Positions 15,476 through 24,197 of a stretch of DNA of 44,250 nt are shown one piece after another. The notes under the pieces are model-generated. The model saw only the letters and a program-made list of their open reading frames with translations, was not told where the DNA came from and searched no databases. The stretch spans positions 1 through 44,250 of the forward strand of contig NZ_MKIE01000013.1 in the NCBI RefSeq assembly GCF_001855385.1. The letters are read 5' to 3'. A program made the position numbers and the translations under genes. Each line of letters opens with the position of its first letter. Position 1 is the first letter of the stretch. The stretch is from Andreesenia angusta. GTDB lineage: Bacteria; Bacillota; Clostridia; Tissierellales; Gottschalkiaceae.

Positions 15476-17638
15476 CTAAAGTTCGTATTTTTTAAGCCTA
15501 AGCGAGTTCGCAAGAACCGATACAGAGCTGAAAGCCATGGCGGCCCCCGCTATCATCGGATTCAGGAATCCAAGTGCTGCCACCGGTATTCCAAGGGTGT
15601 TGTATATAAAGGCCCAGAAGAGGTTCTGCCTCACTGTCTTCATAGTCTTCTTGCTGAGCGATATGGCCTTCGGGATATCCCTTAAGTCTCCCTTTATAAG
15701 CGTGATGTCTCCAGCTTCTATAGCTATGTCTGTGCCTGTCCCTATCGCAAATCCCACATTAGCGCTTGCAAGCGCAGGAGCGTCGTTTATACCGTCTCCT
15801 ACCATGCCCACATGTTTCCCTTCGGCTTTCAACTTCTCCACTTCTTCGGCCTTGTGCTCTGGGAGCACTTCTGCAAGCACGTTTTCTACTCCTACTTGCG
15901 CAGCTATCGCCTGAGCTGTTCTCTCATTGTCTCCTGTAATCATATATACCGCTATTCCCATATCCTTCAGCTTTGCAATGGCCTCAGCCGAGTGTTCTTT
16001 GACCGTGTCTGCCACTGCGACCACTCCTGAAAGCACTCCATCCACGGCGACTATCATGGCGGTTTTCCCGCTGCGTTCATACTCCTCCATCATGCTGTAG
16101 ACCTCGCCTGCGGCGATTTTCCTGTCCGACATAAGGGCCCTGTTTCCAACCAGCACTTCCTGCCCAGAGATAGTTGCCGCTATTCCTTTTCCTGTTATGC
16201 TGTCAAAGCTCTCAACATCGAGCAGCTCTATTCCTCTTTGAACCGCTCCTTTCACTATGGCCTCTCCAAGCGGATGCTCTGATGCGTTTTCCGCAGAAGC
16301 TACTAGCTGGAGCAGCTTGCTTTCCTCTATTCCAACCGCCTGAACATCCGTAAGCTCAGGCATTCCCTTTGTGATGGTGCCTGTCTTGTCTAGCACTATT
16401 GCGTCTAGCTTGTGGGCTTCTTCAAGGTGCTCTCCGCCTTTTATCAGTATGCCGTTCTCGGCTCCTCTGCCTGTGCCGACCATTATGGCAGTAGGGGTTG
16501 CAAGCCCCAGTGCGCAAGGGCAGGCTATTACAAGCACAGCCACCGCCGGTATAAGCGAGCTGTTCATATCTCTTGTGATGGCGAACCAGACTACGAAAGT
16601 CACAAGCGCTATTCCCATTACTGTAGGCACAAAAATTCCAGATATTCTGTCTGCCAGCCTCTGCACCGGAGCCTTGGACTCCTGCGCCTCTTCCACAAGT
16701 CTTATTATCTGCGAGATGGCAGTGTCTTTTCCTATCTTCTCTGCCACAAACACTATTCTTCCGTTCTTGTTTATAGTTCCGCCTATAACCCCGTCACCTT
16801 CCACTTTTCCAACAGGCATGCTCTCTCCTGTCAGCATGGATTCGTCCACAGAGGAGTTCCCTTCAACCACCTTGCCGTCTACAGATATCTTCTCTCCAGG
16901 CCTTACGACTATCCTGTCCCCTATCACGACTTCGTCTATGTCTAGCTCGAGCTCGGCTCCGTCTCGAATCACCCTTGCAGTCTTGGCCTTAAGCCCCATA
17001 AGCTTCTTTATGGCCTCCGAAGTCCTGCCTTTGGCTATAGTCTCCAGCAGCTTTCCGAGCAGTATAAGCGTTATTATCATGGCCGAAGCCTCAAAGTAGT
17101 ACACAGGTATGTCCACTATCACGTGGTATAAACTGTAAAAATACGCCGCCGAAGTCCCCATGGCTATAAGGGCGTCCATATTTGCGCCTCCACCCTTTAT
17201 GGAGTGGTAGGCCCCTCTGTAGAACCTCTGTCCTATTGCAAACTGCACCGGCGTTGCAAGCGCAAGCTGGAAGTACCCGTTGCTGAGTATGGTGTGGATG
17301 CCCGCCATATGGAAGAACATGGCCAGAAACAGTGGAAGTGTAAGCGCTGCCGATATAGCCAGCTGCCATTTAAGCGTCTTGACTTCCTTCTCCCTCTTCT
17401 CTTTCTCGAAATCCCTGCCCTCTTCTTCTTCAAAGGCCTTGAACCCAAGCTCCTCTATCTGCGCTATAAGCGTCTGGGCCGTCTCTCTTTCGTCATGCTC
17501 CACTATGGCCTTAGAGGTAGTTAGATTCACTACAGCCCGCTGTATGCTGTCTTTTTCCGAAAGCACCCGCTCTATCCTAGAAGAGCAAGCCGAGCAGTTC
17601 ATCCCCTCTATGTTTAGTTTTGTCTTCAAATCCACCAT
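15476..17638 (-). CDS. copA: Copper-exporting P-type ATPase
   Basis: This 720-residue P1B-type ATPase pumps Cu(I) out of the cell. It has one N-terminal metal-binding domain ([11 protein letters not shown]15 and C18), eight membrane helices and the CPC metal site in [15 protein letters not shown] (about residue 373). The phosphorylation site DKTGT is at about 416, the ATP-binding domain contains SEHPLGEAI, and the hinge reads [11 protein letters not shown]. It is full-length and first in the copper operon. Confidence 0.96.
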   Translation of the reverse strand: MVDLKTKLNIEGMNCSACSSRIERVLSEKDSIQRAVVNLTTSKAIVEHDERETAQTLIAQIEELGFKAFEEEEGRDFEKEKREKEVKTLKWQLAISAALTLPLFLAMFFHMAGIHTILSNGYFQLALATPVQFAIGQRFYRGAYHSIKGGGANMDALIAMGTSAAYFYSLYHVIVDIPVYYFEASAMIITLILLGKLLETIAKGRTSEAIKKLMGLKAKTARVIRDGAELELDIDEVVIGDRIVVRPGEKISVDGKVVEGNSSVDESMLTGESMPVGKVEGDGVIGGTINKNGRIVFVAEKIGKDTAISQIIRLVEEAQESKAPVQRLADRISGIFVPTVMGIALVTFVVWFAITRDMNSSLIPAVAVLVIACPCALGLATPTAIMVGTGRGAENGILIKGGEHLEEAHKLDAIVLDKTGTITKGMPELTDVQAVGIEESKLLQLVASAENASEHPLGEAIVKGAVQRGIELLDVESFDSITGKGIAATISGQEVLVGNRALMSDRKIAAGEVYSMMEEYERSGKTAMIVAVDGVLSGVVAVADTVKEHSAEAIAKLKDMGIAVYMITGDNERTAQAIAAQVGVENVLAEVLPEHKAEEVEKLKAEGKHVGMVGDGINDAPALASANVGFAIGTGTDIAIEAGDITLIKGDLRDIPKAISLSKKTMKTVRQNLFWAFIYNTLGIPVAALGFLNPMIAGAAMAFSSVSVLANSLRLKKYEL

Positions 17639-17653
17639 CTCCTTTCATATCCC

Positions 17654-17669
17654 ACCCCCAGGGGGGTGT
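17654..17669 (-). promoter_or_regulatory. CsoR operator in front of copA
   Basis: CACCCCC-A-GGGGGGTG is a G/C-tract pseudo-palindrome of the type bound by CsoR. It lies 16 bases upstream of the copA start and just after a plausible promoter on the minus strand (TTGAAA, 18 bases, TACTAT). Binding there would block transcription. Confidence 0.75.
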
Positions 17670-17830
17670 GCTTATATCTATATAGTACAGTATATACCCT
17701 ATAATTTCAACTGTTTTACTCTTTTATTTGTTATTGTATACAGTTTGGCTCCAGCTTATACACCCTTTTAAAAGGGTATATTATTGCCATGATAATCTGT
17801 TTTCAGAATTTTTTAAGGAGGTTGAACAAA

Positions 17831-19561
17831 TTGAAGAAGCTAATTTTAAGGAGAGCTGTTGCATCAGCGTTTGTATTGATCTCTTTGGCGCAGCCGCTGG
17901 CAATCGCCGAAGTGGATATAGCTATGTCCAGCGATCATTCGGAGGCTCCTGTATCCAAAGACTACACAGACTTGACTACAAAGGAACTGGCCAAGGGTAT
18001 GGTGAACAACTATATAAACCAGTTCGAAAACTCGCATTTCAACGAAGCCATCTCGCTCGGCAACAGGACCACCTTTTCCAACGCGCTTGACGGAATAGAT
18101 GTAGAGCACGACCCCGACTTGAACTCAGGTCGAGATGAGGGCGACAAGGTTGAGGCGCTTTACTACCCTGCCTTCTTGTACCTTGACCCTGTGATGAAGT
18201 TTGAAAAGGACATATCTGTGCCCTCCAACTACGAAAACTACGGCATAATGCAGACGCTCTGGCACGAGACTATCCACAGGCTAGAGGACATAAACGGCGA
18301 CTTCAAATCTCCGAACAGAGACGACAAGGCCTACCAGGAGAGAAACGTGGAGTATATGCAAAACGTCGTCATGGCCATAAAGTACTTTGAGTCGCTTGAG
18401 AAAAAAGCCGCTGCTGGTGCGACAGACGCAGAACTAGAAGCTGTATGGGACACCATGCTTAAGCGATACGAAGAAGCCATGAACATAATGAGCGCCGCCA
18501 AGTTCAAGCCTGACCTGGCCAAGCTTAAAGAGTGGACAGGCTGGGATGTGAATCCTGAAAAGGTTCTGGACCACTATGCAAGTGGTGCGGCTACAGACAG
18601 GCTTCGCGACTTCGCCAAGTACTACAAGACAAAGCACGGCGGTGGCGCTAAATCATCTGGTATCTTCCCTGTAAGCGGGGACTTCAACGGGATGATCATA
18701 GACTACTCTATATCCGGTGTGGATGCGACCACAATGGAAGACGTGGGAGGCTTTATGACCTCTAGAGCGCTAGACGGGTATATCTCGGGTAATCAGGTGA
18801 CTGTATCAGGTACTGCCAGCATGGGCGGGGGATACGGAGCCAATCTGACCGTTACAGTGCAGACAAGCACAGATACAAAAGAGTACAAATCGTATATAAA
18901 GAGCGGTTATCCTGGGTTTAACAAAGACAATTTCAACATAACTTTGCCTATAACTTCAAAAGACAAGTATGTGAATATCAGCATAAGAATGGACGGGGAG
19001 TACAGCATGGGTGGTGGCTGGAGGGGCCTTATGGTGTCTGGAAGCTTTGAGTCTAAGAACGTGATAGACAATACTAGGCCTGATGTAATCCCTCCAGACC
19101 AAAGACGCTACCCTATAGGTATTCCTGGACTGGACTTTGCCAACAACCCACCTCCTGCGCTATACGCAAACAGGGAGATAAAGCTTCCAATAGGAAGTCT
19201 CAAGCCCACTATAAACGGAATCGAGGTAGAGACAGATCAGCCTGCCTTTATAAGCGGCGGCAGGACCTTTATTCCGCTCAGGTTTGTGGCTGAGTCTATT
19301 GGGGCCCAGGTGGACTATATCCCAAATTTTGAGGGCTGGAAGGCTATAGTCATAAGCGGAGCACAAGACTACAGAGAGGACTATATAGTGCTCTTCCTCG
19401 GAAGCAAGACGGCCTACCACAACGGAGTCGAGAAGACTCTTGACGTAGCTCCTTTTGCTGCAAACGGAAGGACTTTCGTTCCTCTAAGGTTTATAGCGGA
19501 AACTCTAGGAGCTGAAGTAGGTTGGGACCAGCCTACATTTACAGCTACAGTCATAAAATAA
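17831..19561 (+). CDS. Secreted HExxH protein with C-terminal copper-amine-oxidase-N-like domain
   Basis: This is a protein of about 576 residues from TTG at 17831 (KKLILRRAVASAF), spaced from AAGGAGG. A signal peptide ends near PLAIA. The N-terminal half carries LWHETIHRLEDINGD, an HExxH zinc-peptidase-like motif, on a helical background. A beta-rich middle follows (about 275-430). The last 120 residues have the paired motif GGRTFIPLRFVAESIGAQV / NGRTFVPLRFIAETLGAEV, typical of the copper amine oxidase N-terminal-like (wall-associated stalk) domain of Clostridia. Peptidase activity is suggested by the motif only; a third ligand was not identified. It is monocistronic. Confidence 0.75.
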   Translation: MKKLILRRAVASAFVLISLAQPLAIAEVDIAMSSDHSEAPVSKDYTDLTTKELAKGMVNNYINQFENSHFNEAISLGNRTTFSNALDGIDVEHDPDLNSGRDEGDKVEALYYPAFLYLDPVMKFEKDISVPSNYENYGIMQTLWHETIHRLEDINGDFKSPNRDDKAYQERNVEYMQNVVMAIKYFESLEKKAAAGATDAELEAVWDTMLKRYEEAMNIMSAAKFKPDLAKLKEWTGWDVNPEKVLDHYASGAATDRLRDFAKYYKTKHGGGAKSSGIFPVSGDFNGMIIDYSISGVDATTMEDVGGFMTSRALDGYISGNQVTVSGTASMGGGYGANLTVTVQTSTDTKEYKSYIKSGYPGFNKDNFNITLPITSKDKYVNISIRMDGEYSMGGGWRGLMVSGSFESKNVIDNTRPDVIPPDQRRYPIGIPGLDFANNPPPALYANREIKLPIGSLKPTINGIEVETDQPAFISGGRTFIPLRFVAESIGAQVDYIPNFEGWKAIVISGAQDYREDYIVLFLGSKTAYHNGVEKTLDVAPFAANGRTFVPLRFIAETLGAEVGWDQPTFTATVIK

Positions 19562-19563
19562 AA

Positions 19564-19587
19564 CAGGAGAGCCTAGGCTCTCCTATT
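19564..19587 (+). terminator. Terminator between convergent genes
   Basis: AGGAGAGCC/GGCTCTCCT with an A-rich and a T-rich flank. It ends both the HExxH gene and the gene read from 20239. Confidence 0.7.
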
Positions 19588-20239
19588 TTGCTGCTATATC
19601 GTGTCTCTGCGAAGACTCTTCTCTGCTGAATTCATAGCCGTGCGCTGGCGAGAGCGATGACACAAAAGAGTCCACCCATGCAGCTCTCAAGCTGTACATT
19701 ATGTCCTCGTCAAGCCCGACTTCTCTCCAGTATGGAAGGTGAAGGCACTGAACCTGGACATATCTCAACAGGTTCTCATCGCTTGAAACAACCTGTCTTA
19801 CGTTGTCGCAAGGCATTCCGTCCAGGATGTAGTCGTTGAGGGTCTTGTATATCTGCTCTGGCGATATTTCCGCTCCGCTCAACTGCTCTTTTGCAATAGC
19901 TCCGTACTTGGCTCCCACTTCCCTGTGCACCTGCTCTAGCAGCGAAAGTGCATCCTCTTTGTAGTTTTCCAGCAGTCTAGCTATTATATCTGCCTGTCTA
20001 AGCTCAGCCTCTCCTATCTTCTTCTGAAGCCATCCATGTATGTTTTGAAGGTCTATCATATTCTCAAGGTCTTCGTTCGGGGTCTTCTCTCCGTACTTCT
20101 CCGCCGAGCTCTTCTGGATGTCCAGCACTCCATCCCCGTACTTCTCCTTGAAAGAAGATACTATCTGCTCCTCTAAATCCTCGTGGTATTTTACTTTATT
20201 GAAAAGCCAGTAATGTATAGGCGCCAAAAATCTACTCAA
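19583..20239 (-). CDS. Conserved-looking protein of unknown function, divergent from the FNR gene
   Basis: This 218-residue soluble, mainly helical protein is rich in acidic and aromatic residues. It opens with SRFLAPIHYWLFNKVKYHEDLEE. A later part has two cysteines and a histidine close together (MPCDNVRQVV...VQVQCLHLPYWREVG). The start is TTG at 20239, which is spaced from AAAGGAG; the ATG at 20248 touches that ribosome site and is unlikely. I do not recognise the family. It shares a 118-base intergenic region with the FNR-type regulator, so control by that regulator is plausible. Confidence 0.7.
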   Translation of the reverse strand: MSRFLAPIHYWLFNKVKYHEDLEEQIVSSFKEKYGDGVLDIQKSSAEKYGEKTPNEDLENMIDLQNIHGWLQKKIGEAELRQADIIARLLENYKEDALSLLEQVHREVGAKYGAIAKEQLSGAEISPEQIYKTLNDYILDGMPCDNVRQVVSSDENLLRYVQVQCLHLPYWREVGLDEDIMYSLRAAWVDSFVSSLSPAHGYEFSREESSQRHDIAAK

Positions 20240-20323
20240 TTCGAACATCTCCTTTGTGATATAATATACTTTGAATTATACACTGCAGTTTCTACATCGT
20301 ATATCGAGAAAATCAAATCTAGA

Positions 20324-20339
20324 TGTGATTTATGTCACA
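20324..20339. promoter_or_regulatory. Crp/FNR-type operator TGTGA-N6-TCACA
   Basis: A perfect inverted repeat lies 18 bases before the start codon of the FNR-type gene and overlaps the region just upstream of its ribosome site. A position this close to the start suggests repression, probably autoregulation, rather than activation. It could also affect the divergent gene. Confidence 0.65.
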
Positions 20340-20357
20340 GGTGAGGAGGTCGGTCAT

Positions 20358-21089
20358 TTGAACAGCATATGCAGCCAGTCTACAGACAGCGAAGCCTGCA
20401 AGAGATGCAAGGGCAGGTATTGCGCCACAAAAGTGTCTCTATTCAAGTCGCTTGAAGAAAGCCAGCTCAAGGCCGTTACAGACAGGATCGTACAGAAGAA
20501 CTACGAAAAGAATCAGATGGTTTTCTTTGAAGGGGATAAATCAGACAAGCTCTACCTTATAAACAGAGGGAAGGTAAAGATTTTCAAATACAACAGAGAT
20601 GGGAAAGAGCAGATACTCTACATACTCTCTGAAGGGGATTTTATAGGAGACATCAGCCTTTTCAAGCAGGTAGAGCTTAGGTTCAACGCCCAGGCCATAG
20701 ATGATGTGAATATATGCGAGCTTACAAAAGACGACTTTGAAGAGATAATAAAGGAAAACCCGGAGATAGCTCTCAAGATACTTCAGTCCAGCTACGACAG
20801 GATAGAGAAGCTGGAGTCCCTTGTGCAGAGCTTAAGCAACAAGGACGTGGAGGCCAGAATAGCCGGGCTTCTGCTGAGCTTTATAAAGGACTTTGGCGTC
20901 CCAGGCGAAAGCGAAATTCTTCTGAACCTGCCCCTCAGCAGAGAGGATCTGGCCAACTACATCGGGGTGACCAGAGAGACCATAAGTCGAAAACTAGGTT
21001 CGCTTCAAGACGAAGGTATATTGAGACTTGAAGGCAACAAGCGAATAGTCATACTCGACCTTGAAGCTCTCGAGGAGAAGTATATATAA
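20358..21089 (+). CDS. FNR-type Fe-S transcription regulator
   Basis: This is a 243-residue Crp/Fnr protein. The N-terminus has C5, C14, C17 and C22, and C120 (NICEL) lies where E. coli FNR has its fourth cluster ligand. This gives the C-x2-C-x4-C plus distant C set of an oxygen- or NO-labile 4Fe-4S cluster. The beta roll spans about 45-125 and the dimer helix follows. The recognition helix is RETISR at 206-211, mixing the Arg-Glu of CRP with the Ser-Arg of FNR. The start is TTG at 20358 behind GAGGAGG; the preceding open frame crosses the operator. Its regulon is not evident beyond its own promoter. Confidence 0.88.
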   Translation: MNSICSQSTDSEACKRCKGRYCATKVSLFKSLEESQLKAVTDRIVQKNYEKNQMVFFEGDKSDKLYLINRGKVKIFKYNRDGKEQILYILSEGDFIGDISLFKQVELRFNAQAIDDVNICELTKDDFEEIIKENPEIALKILQSSYDRIEKLESLVQSLSNKDVEARIAGLLLSFIKDFGVPGESEILLNLPLSREDLANYIGVTRETISRKLGSLQDEGILRLEGNKRIVILDLEALEEKYI

Positions 21090-21093
21090 AATA

Positions 21094-21138
21094 AAAGAGG
21101 AGTTTACTTTTTAGTGTAAAAAGTAAACTCCTCTTTTA
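21094..21138 (+). terminator. Bidirectional terminator between the FNR gene and the folate cyclo-ligase gene
   Basis: AAAAGAGGAGTTTACTTTTT pairs with its complement ending CTCCTCTTTT; long stem, A/T flanks on both sides. Confidence 0.85.
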
Positions 21139-21717
21139 TGGTCTTACCAGTATTCTCTCTTCTGTTATCACAAAGTCGAGTGGCACGTCATGACCCTCTA
21201 TAGGTATGCTGTGTATTATCTGGAAGTCGTAGCAGAGCCCTATAGTAGGCTTTTCAAAGTTAAGCTTTCTTAAAAACCTGTCGTAATATCCTGCCCCAAA
21301 TCCAAGCCTGTAGCACCTCTTGTCGAAAGCTATGCCAGGAACCACGATCAAGTCGATGTCCTCTATTGGAACCGGCTTTACACAGTCTTTCTTGGTCTGA
21401 AGATAGCCGTTTTTGCCCTTAACTATCTCTGTCTCAATGTCGTTAAGCTCTGAAGGTATTATCTCCATAGTCTCTTTTTCACAGTACGGAATTACAACTT
21501 TTTTGCCTGCCTTGTAGCTTTCCTCTATCATCTTTAAACTGTCCACTTCGTTCTTGAAGTTCAAATAGACCATCACAGTCTCAGCCCTTTTGAATACAGG
21601 TAGCTTGAGTATTGTGTCTATTATCTTTTCACTTAAGCGTTCTACTTCACTTTGATCCATAGCTTCCCTCATCTGAGTATACTCTCTTCTAAGCTCGGAT
21701 TTAGTTCTTGAAAGCAT
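21136..21717 (-). CDS. 5-formyltetrahydrofolate cyclo-ligase
   Basis: This 193-residue enzyme recycles 5-formyl-THF to methenyl-THF using ATP. The signature VVPGIAFDKRCYRLGFGAGYY followed by DRFL is complete, and the N-terminal basic helix (KSELRREYTQMREAM) is typical. It starts with ATG behind GGAGGG. It is monocistronic, about 100 bases from its upstream neighbour. Anaerobes with tetrahydrofolate C1 metabolism usually carry it. Confidence 0.93.
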   Translation of the reverse strand: MLSRTKSELRREYTQMREAMDQSEVERLSEKIIDTILKLPVFKRAETVMVYLNFKNEVDSLKMIEESYKAGKKVVIPYCEKETMEIIPSELNDIETEIVKGKNGYLQTKKDCVKPVPIEDIDLIVVPGIAFDKRCYRLGFGAGYYDRFLRKLNFEKPTIGLCYDFQIIHSIPIEGHDVPLDFVITEERILVRP

Positions 21718-21815
21718 TCTATCCCTCCGATTCCTAACATCTCACGTATAGTTCTAATACACCTCTTGCATATATATCCCGCATGAACACACTTCAAACA
21801 TATTTTTTTATTTTT

Positions 21816-22106
21816 TTAGCAGACGTTTGCTCCGTCCTCTTTCACTCCAAGCCCCATCCTGAGACCTTCAGCTTCGTAGTTTACAGTTACCGACTTTATG
21901 ACGTTCGATACGTCTCCTTCCACTAGAAAGACTATACCGTCCGACTCTACCTCTACGTCGCCGTCTCGTGGCTCATCTACATTTATTCCAAGCCTTGCAG
22001 AGCTGCACCCTATTCCAGCCAAGTATATTCTCGGCTTTCTGTCTCCGCCCCTGCTCATTATTTTTTCCAGTTCTTCTTTAGCCGACTGGCTTAAGTTTAT
22101 TATCAT
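21816..22106 (-). CDS. HesB/IscA-like protein
   Basis: This is a 96-residue protein of the Fe-S biosynthesis (HesB/IscA) fold. The first conserved cysteine is in IYLAGIGCSSARLGINVDEP. The usual C-terminal CGC-type motif is reduced to a single final cysteine (GANVC). Clostridia have many HesB-like proteins of this short type, sometimes with selenocysteine; here the codons are ordinary cysteines. A role in Fe-S handling is inferred only. It is upstream of the folate gene and downstream of the TlpA gene, with its own ribosome site GGGAGG. Confidence 0.75.
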   Translation of the reverse strand: MIINLSQSAKEELEKIMSRGGDRKPRIYLAGIGCSSARLGINVDEPRDGDVEVESDGIVFLVEGDVSNVIKSVTVNYEAEGLRMGLGVKEDGANVC

Positions 22107-22171
22107 CTCTTTCTACCTCCCGTTTTTGTTTTGAGTTTGTATTGAGTGTTAGGAATCTTTCGGGATTGACC

Positions 22172-22750
22172 TTATTTCCCTGATGCCATGTCGAGCTGGG
22201 TCTGCATCTCGTCATAGCTCATGGGTCCTACTTTCACGGCATTTATTATGCCTTCGCTGTCTATTATAACTGTGTAAGGCACGTACTGTACCATATAGTC
22301 CCTCGACACAAATCCCATGTCCATAAGCACAGGCATCTTTAGCGAATGCTCGTCTCGTATTCCTTCTACGGCTTCTCTAGGCTCTCCGCCGTTTATAAGC
22401 AGTACGGCCGCGCTGTCCTTGTTTTCTTGATAAAGTTTGTTTAGGTCAGGCATTTCCTCTATGCAGTATGGACAGTTCACTCCAAAGAAATTCAACAACA
22501 CAGGCTTTCCTCTAAGCTCTTCAAGCCTGAAAACCTCTCCGTCTAGCGACTCCAGCTTGAAGTCTGGCGCTTCCTCTCCTATGTCGAAGATTTTGGTCTC
22601 TGCCTTCTCCGAGCTGTCACCCCTTACTTGCTCTATTTCATCTACAGAGTTCACTTCCTGCTTGCTTTCCTCGTCTCCGGCCTGACAGCCGGAAAGCATA
22701 AGCGCCGAAATAGAAGCTATTGCGACAACTGAATATATCTTTTTTTTCAT
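22172..22750 (-). CDS. TlpA/ResA-like thioredoxin lipoprotein
   Basis: The 192-residue protein has a lipoprotein signal (lipobox LSGC, C22), an acidic linker and a thioredoxin-like domain from about residue 50. Its redox pair CPYC lies at about 93-96 (FFGVNCPYCIEEMPDL). A TlpA-type beta strand with a cis-proline (VPYTVIID) follows. It is 11 bases downstream of ccdA, so CcdA very likely passes electrons from cytoplasmic thioredoxin to it. It would reduce disulfides outside the membrane. Confidence 0.9.
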   Translation of the reverse strand: MKKKIYSVVAIASISALMLSGCQAGDEESKQEVNSVDEIEQVRGDSSEKAETKIFDIGEEAPDFKLESLDGEVFRLEELRGKPVLLNFFGVNCPYCIEEMPDLNKLYQENKDSAAVLLINGGEPREAVEGIRDEHSLKMPVLMDMGFVSRDYMVQYVPYTVIIDSEGIINAVKVGPMSYDEMQTQLDMASGK

Positions 22751-22761
22751 AATCTTCCCCC

Positions 22762-23448
22762 TTAAAACGCCAAGTTCGAAATGATGTACATCTTATCAAA
22801 GAATATCATAGCCCCCAGTGAAAACACAAGTATTCCGCTTAGTTTCATCAGGATGAGGGTGTGCTTGCCGATTGAATTCCAGAGCTTGGACAGTCTCCCT
22901 ATAAACAGGGCTGTCATAAGAAACGGTATAGACAGGCCTACGGAGTAGGACAGCAGCAGGTAAGCTCCCTTGAATGCGTCAGCCTGCCTTCCTGCGTAGA
23001 AAAGTATGGCTCCCAGTATCGGACCTATGCAAGGAGTCCAGCCTATTCCGAACGCCCCTCCTACAGCCACCGACTGTATCCATGACCTTATCTCAAGTGG
23101 CCTCTTTATGTTTTTTCCCTTGAGCCTGAACCTGAACACCCCAAGCATATTAAGCCCCATGGCCATTATAAATAGTCCGCTTGCCTTGTTCAGCATCTCT
23201 CTGTGCGACTTCATAAACATTCCCAGCGTTCCAAATGAAAGCCCGAAGATCATAAAGACTGCTGTAAACCCGAGCACAAAGCCCAGTGTCTGCTTCAGGG
23301 CGAACAGTTTCTCGTCCTCTAGCTCTTCTTCTATTATGGCTCCTGTTATATATGTTATATGGCCCGTAGCTACCGGAAGCACGCACGGGGACAGGAAAGA
23401 CAGAAAGCCTGCCGCAAATGCAGCCAAGATTGATATCTCCTCAGTCAA
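22762..23448 (-). CDS. ccdA: CcdA-type thiol-disulfide membrane transporter
   Basis: The 228-residue protein has six membrane segments. The two redox cysteines are in the conserved places: SPCVLPVATGH (C22) and GWTPCIGPILGAI. It moves reducing equivalents across the membrane. It starts with TTG behind AAAGGAGG. It forms an operon with the TlpA-like lipoprotein and is divergent from the DUF1858 gene. Confidence 0.93.
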   Translation of the reverse strand: MTEEISILAAFAAGFLSFLSPCVLPVATGHITYITGAIIEEELEDEKLFALKQTLGFVLGFTAVFMIFGLSFGTLGMFMKSHREMLNKASGLFIMAMGLNMLGVFRFRLKGKNIKRPLEIRSWIQSVAVGGAFGIGWTPCIGPILGAILFYAGRQADAFKGAYLLLSYSVGLSIPFLMTALFIGRLSKLWNSIGKHTLILMKLSGILVFSLGAMIFFDKMYIISNLAF

Positions 23449-23512
23449 ACTAAGACCTCCTTTATTGTATTATATAGATATTTTAATATATATCGGCGCA
23501 AAAATAAATAAT

Positions 23513-23526
23513 TTGATTTTAATCAC
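23513..23526. promoter_or_regulatory. FNR-like box TTGAT-TTTA-ATCAC
   Basis: This sequence differs at one position from the FNR consensus TTGAT-N4-ATCAA. It lies between the divergent ccdA operon (65 bases from ccdA) and the DUF1858 gene. One such site can arise by chance in AT-rich spacer DNA. Confidence 0.35.
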
Positions 23527-23598
23527 ACAGTTATAGGTAAAACTGTGGTATCATATCTTTATAAAATAATTACGAATTACCTAAAGGAGGACATGAAA

Positions 23599-23784
23599 TT
23601 GATAACTAAAGATATGCTTATAGGAGATCTTATAAAACAAAAGCCAGAGGCAGCGGGAATCCTGATGAGATTCGGTATGGGATGTGTTGGATGCCCTTCA
23701 GCTCAAATGGAGTCGCTTGAAGAAGCTGCCGGTGTTCACGGCCTAAACCTAGACGACCTTATGAAAGCTCTAAACGAGCAGTAG
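23599..23784 (+). CDS. DUF1858 redox-disulfide protein
   Basis: This 61-residue protein of the DUF1858 family (hybrid-cluster-protein-associated redox disulfide domain) has the pattern ITKDMLIGDLI...FGMGCVGCPSAQ with cysteines C29 and C32. The start is TTG at 23599, spaced from AAAGGAGG; the ATG six bases earlier is too close to the ribosome site. The start also matches other family members, which begin MITKDM. No hybrid-cluster protein gene is nearby. The exact role is unknown. Confidence 0.88.
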   Translation: MITKDMLIGDLIKQKPEAAGILMRFGMGCVGCPSAQMESLEEAAGVHGLNLDDLMKALNEQ

Positions 23785-23791
23785 GATTTTT

Positions 23792-23820
23792 AAAAGCGCC
23801 AGATATCTGGCGCTTTTTTA
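23792..23820 (+). terminator. Bidirectional terminator
   Basis: AAAAGCGCCAGAT/ATCTGGCGCTTTTTT between the convergent DUF1858 and glutaredoxin genes. Confidence 0.88.
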
Positions 23821-23828
23821 TTTTCCCA

Positions 23829-24053
23829 CTATATAAGAGAATCTATTCTGGCCTTGTCGAAACCTACTATCTCTTCTCCATCTATAACTATAACTGGAAC
23901 TCCCATATGTCCCATCTTTATAAGCTCTTTTCTAGCTTCAGCGTCAGTTTGAACATTTTTCTCTACAAACTCCACGTTTTTTTCCTTTAGATATTCCTTA
24001 GCCGTAACACAGTGTGGACATGTGTTGCTTGTATATACTGTTACATTTGCCAT
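23829..24053 (-). CDS. Glutaredoxin-like protein (NrdH/Grx type)
   Basis: This 74-residue thioredoxin-fold protein has active site CPHC (C12 and C15), cis-proline motif GVPVIVID, and the end [16 protein letters not shown]. It is a small cytoplasmic dithiol oxidoreductase of the kind that replaces glutathione-linked glutaredoxins in anaerobes. It starts with ATG behind CAGGAGAG. Its neighbours are also thiol-redox genes. Confidence 0.92.
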   Translation of the reverse strand: MANVTVYTSNTCPHCVTAKEYLKEKNVEFVEKNVQTDAEARKELIKMGHMGVPVIVIDGEEIVGFDKARIDSLI

Positions 24054-24197
24054 TTATATCACTCTCCTGATTTTTATTTTTATTCTAAAGGGTATTATAC
24101 CCGATAATGGGACTTTAAATCTATTAACATAGTATTTTCGTCATAGTATAATAGCCCCGTATTCAAATTTGAATTCAAAAGAAAGCCGGTGAAATCT

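Noticed and set aside
21816..22106. Selenocysteine in the HesB-like protein
   Set aside because: Related clostridial proteins may contain it, but no in-frame TGA is present and the frame is complete with cysteine codons.
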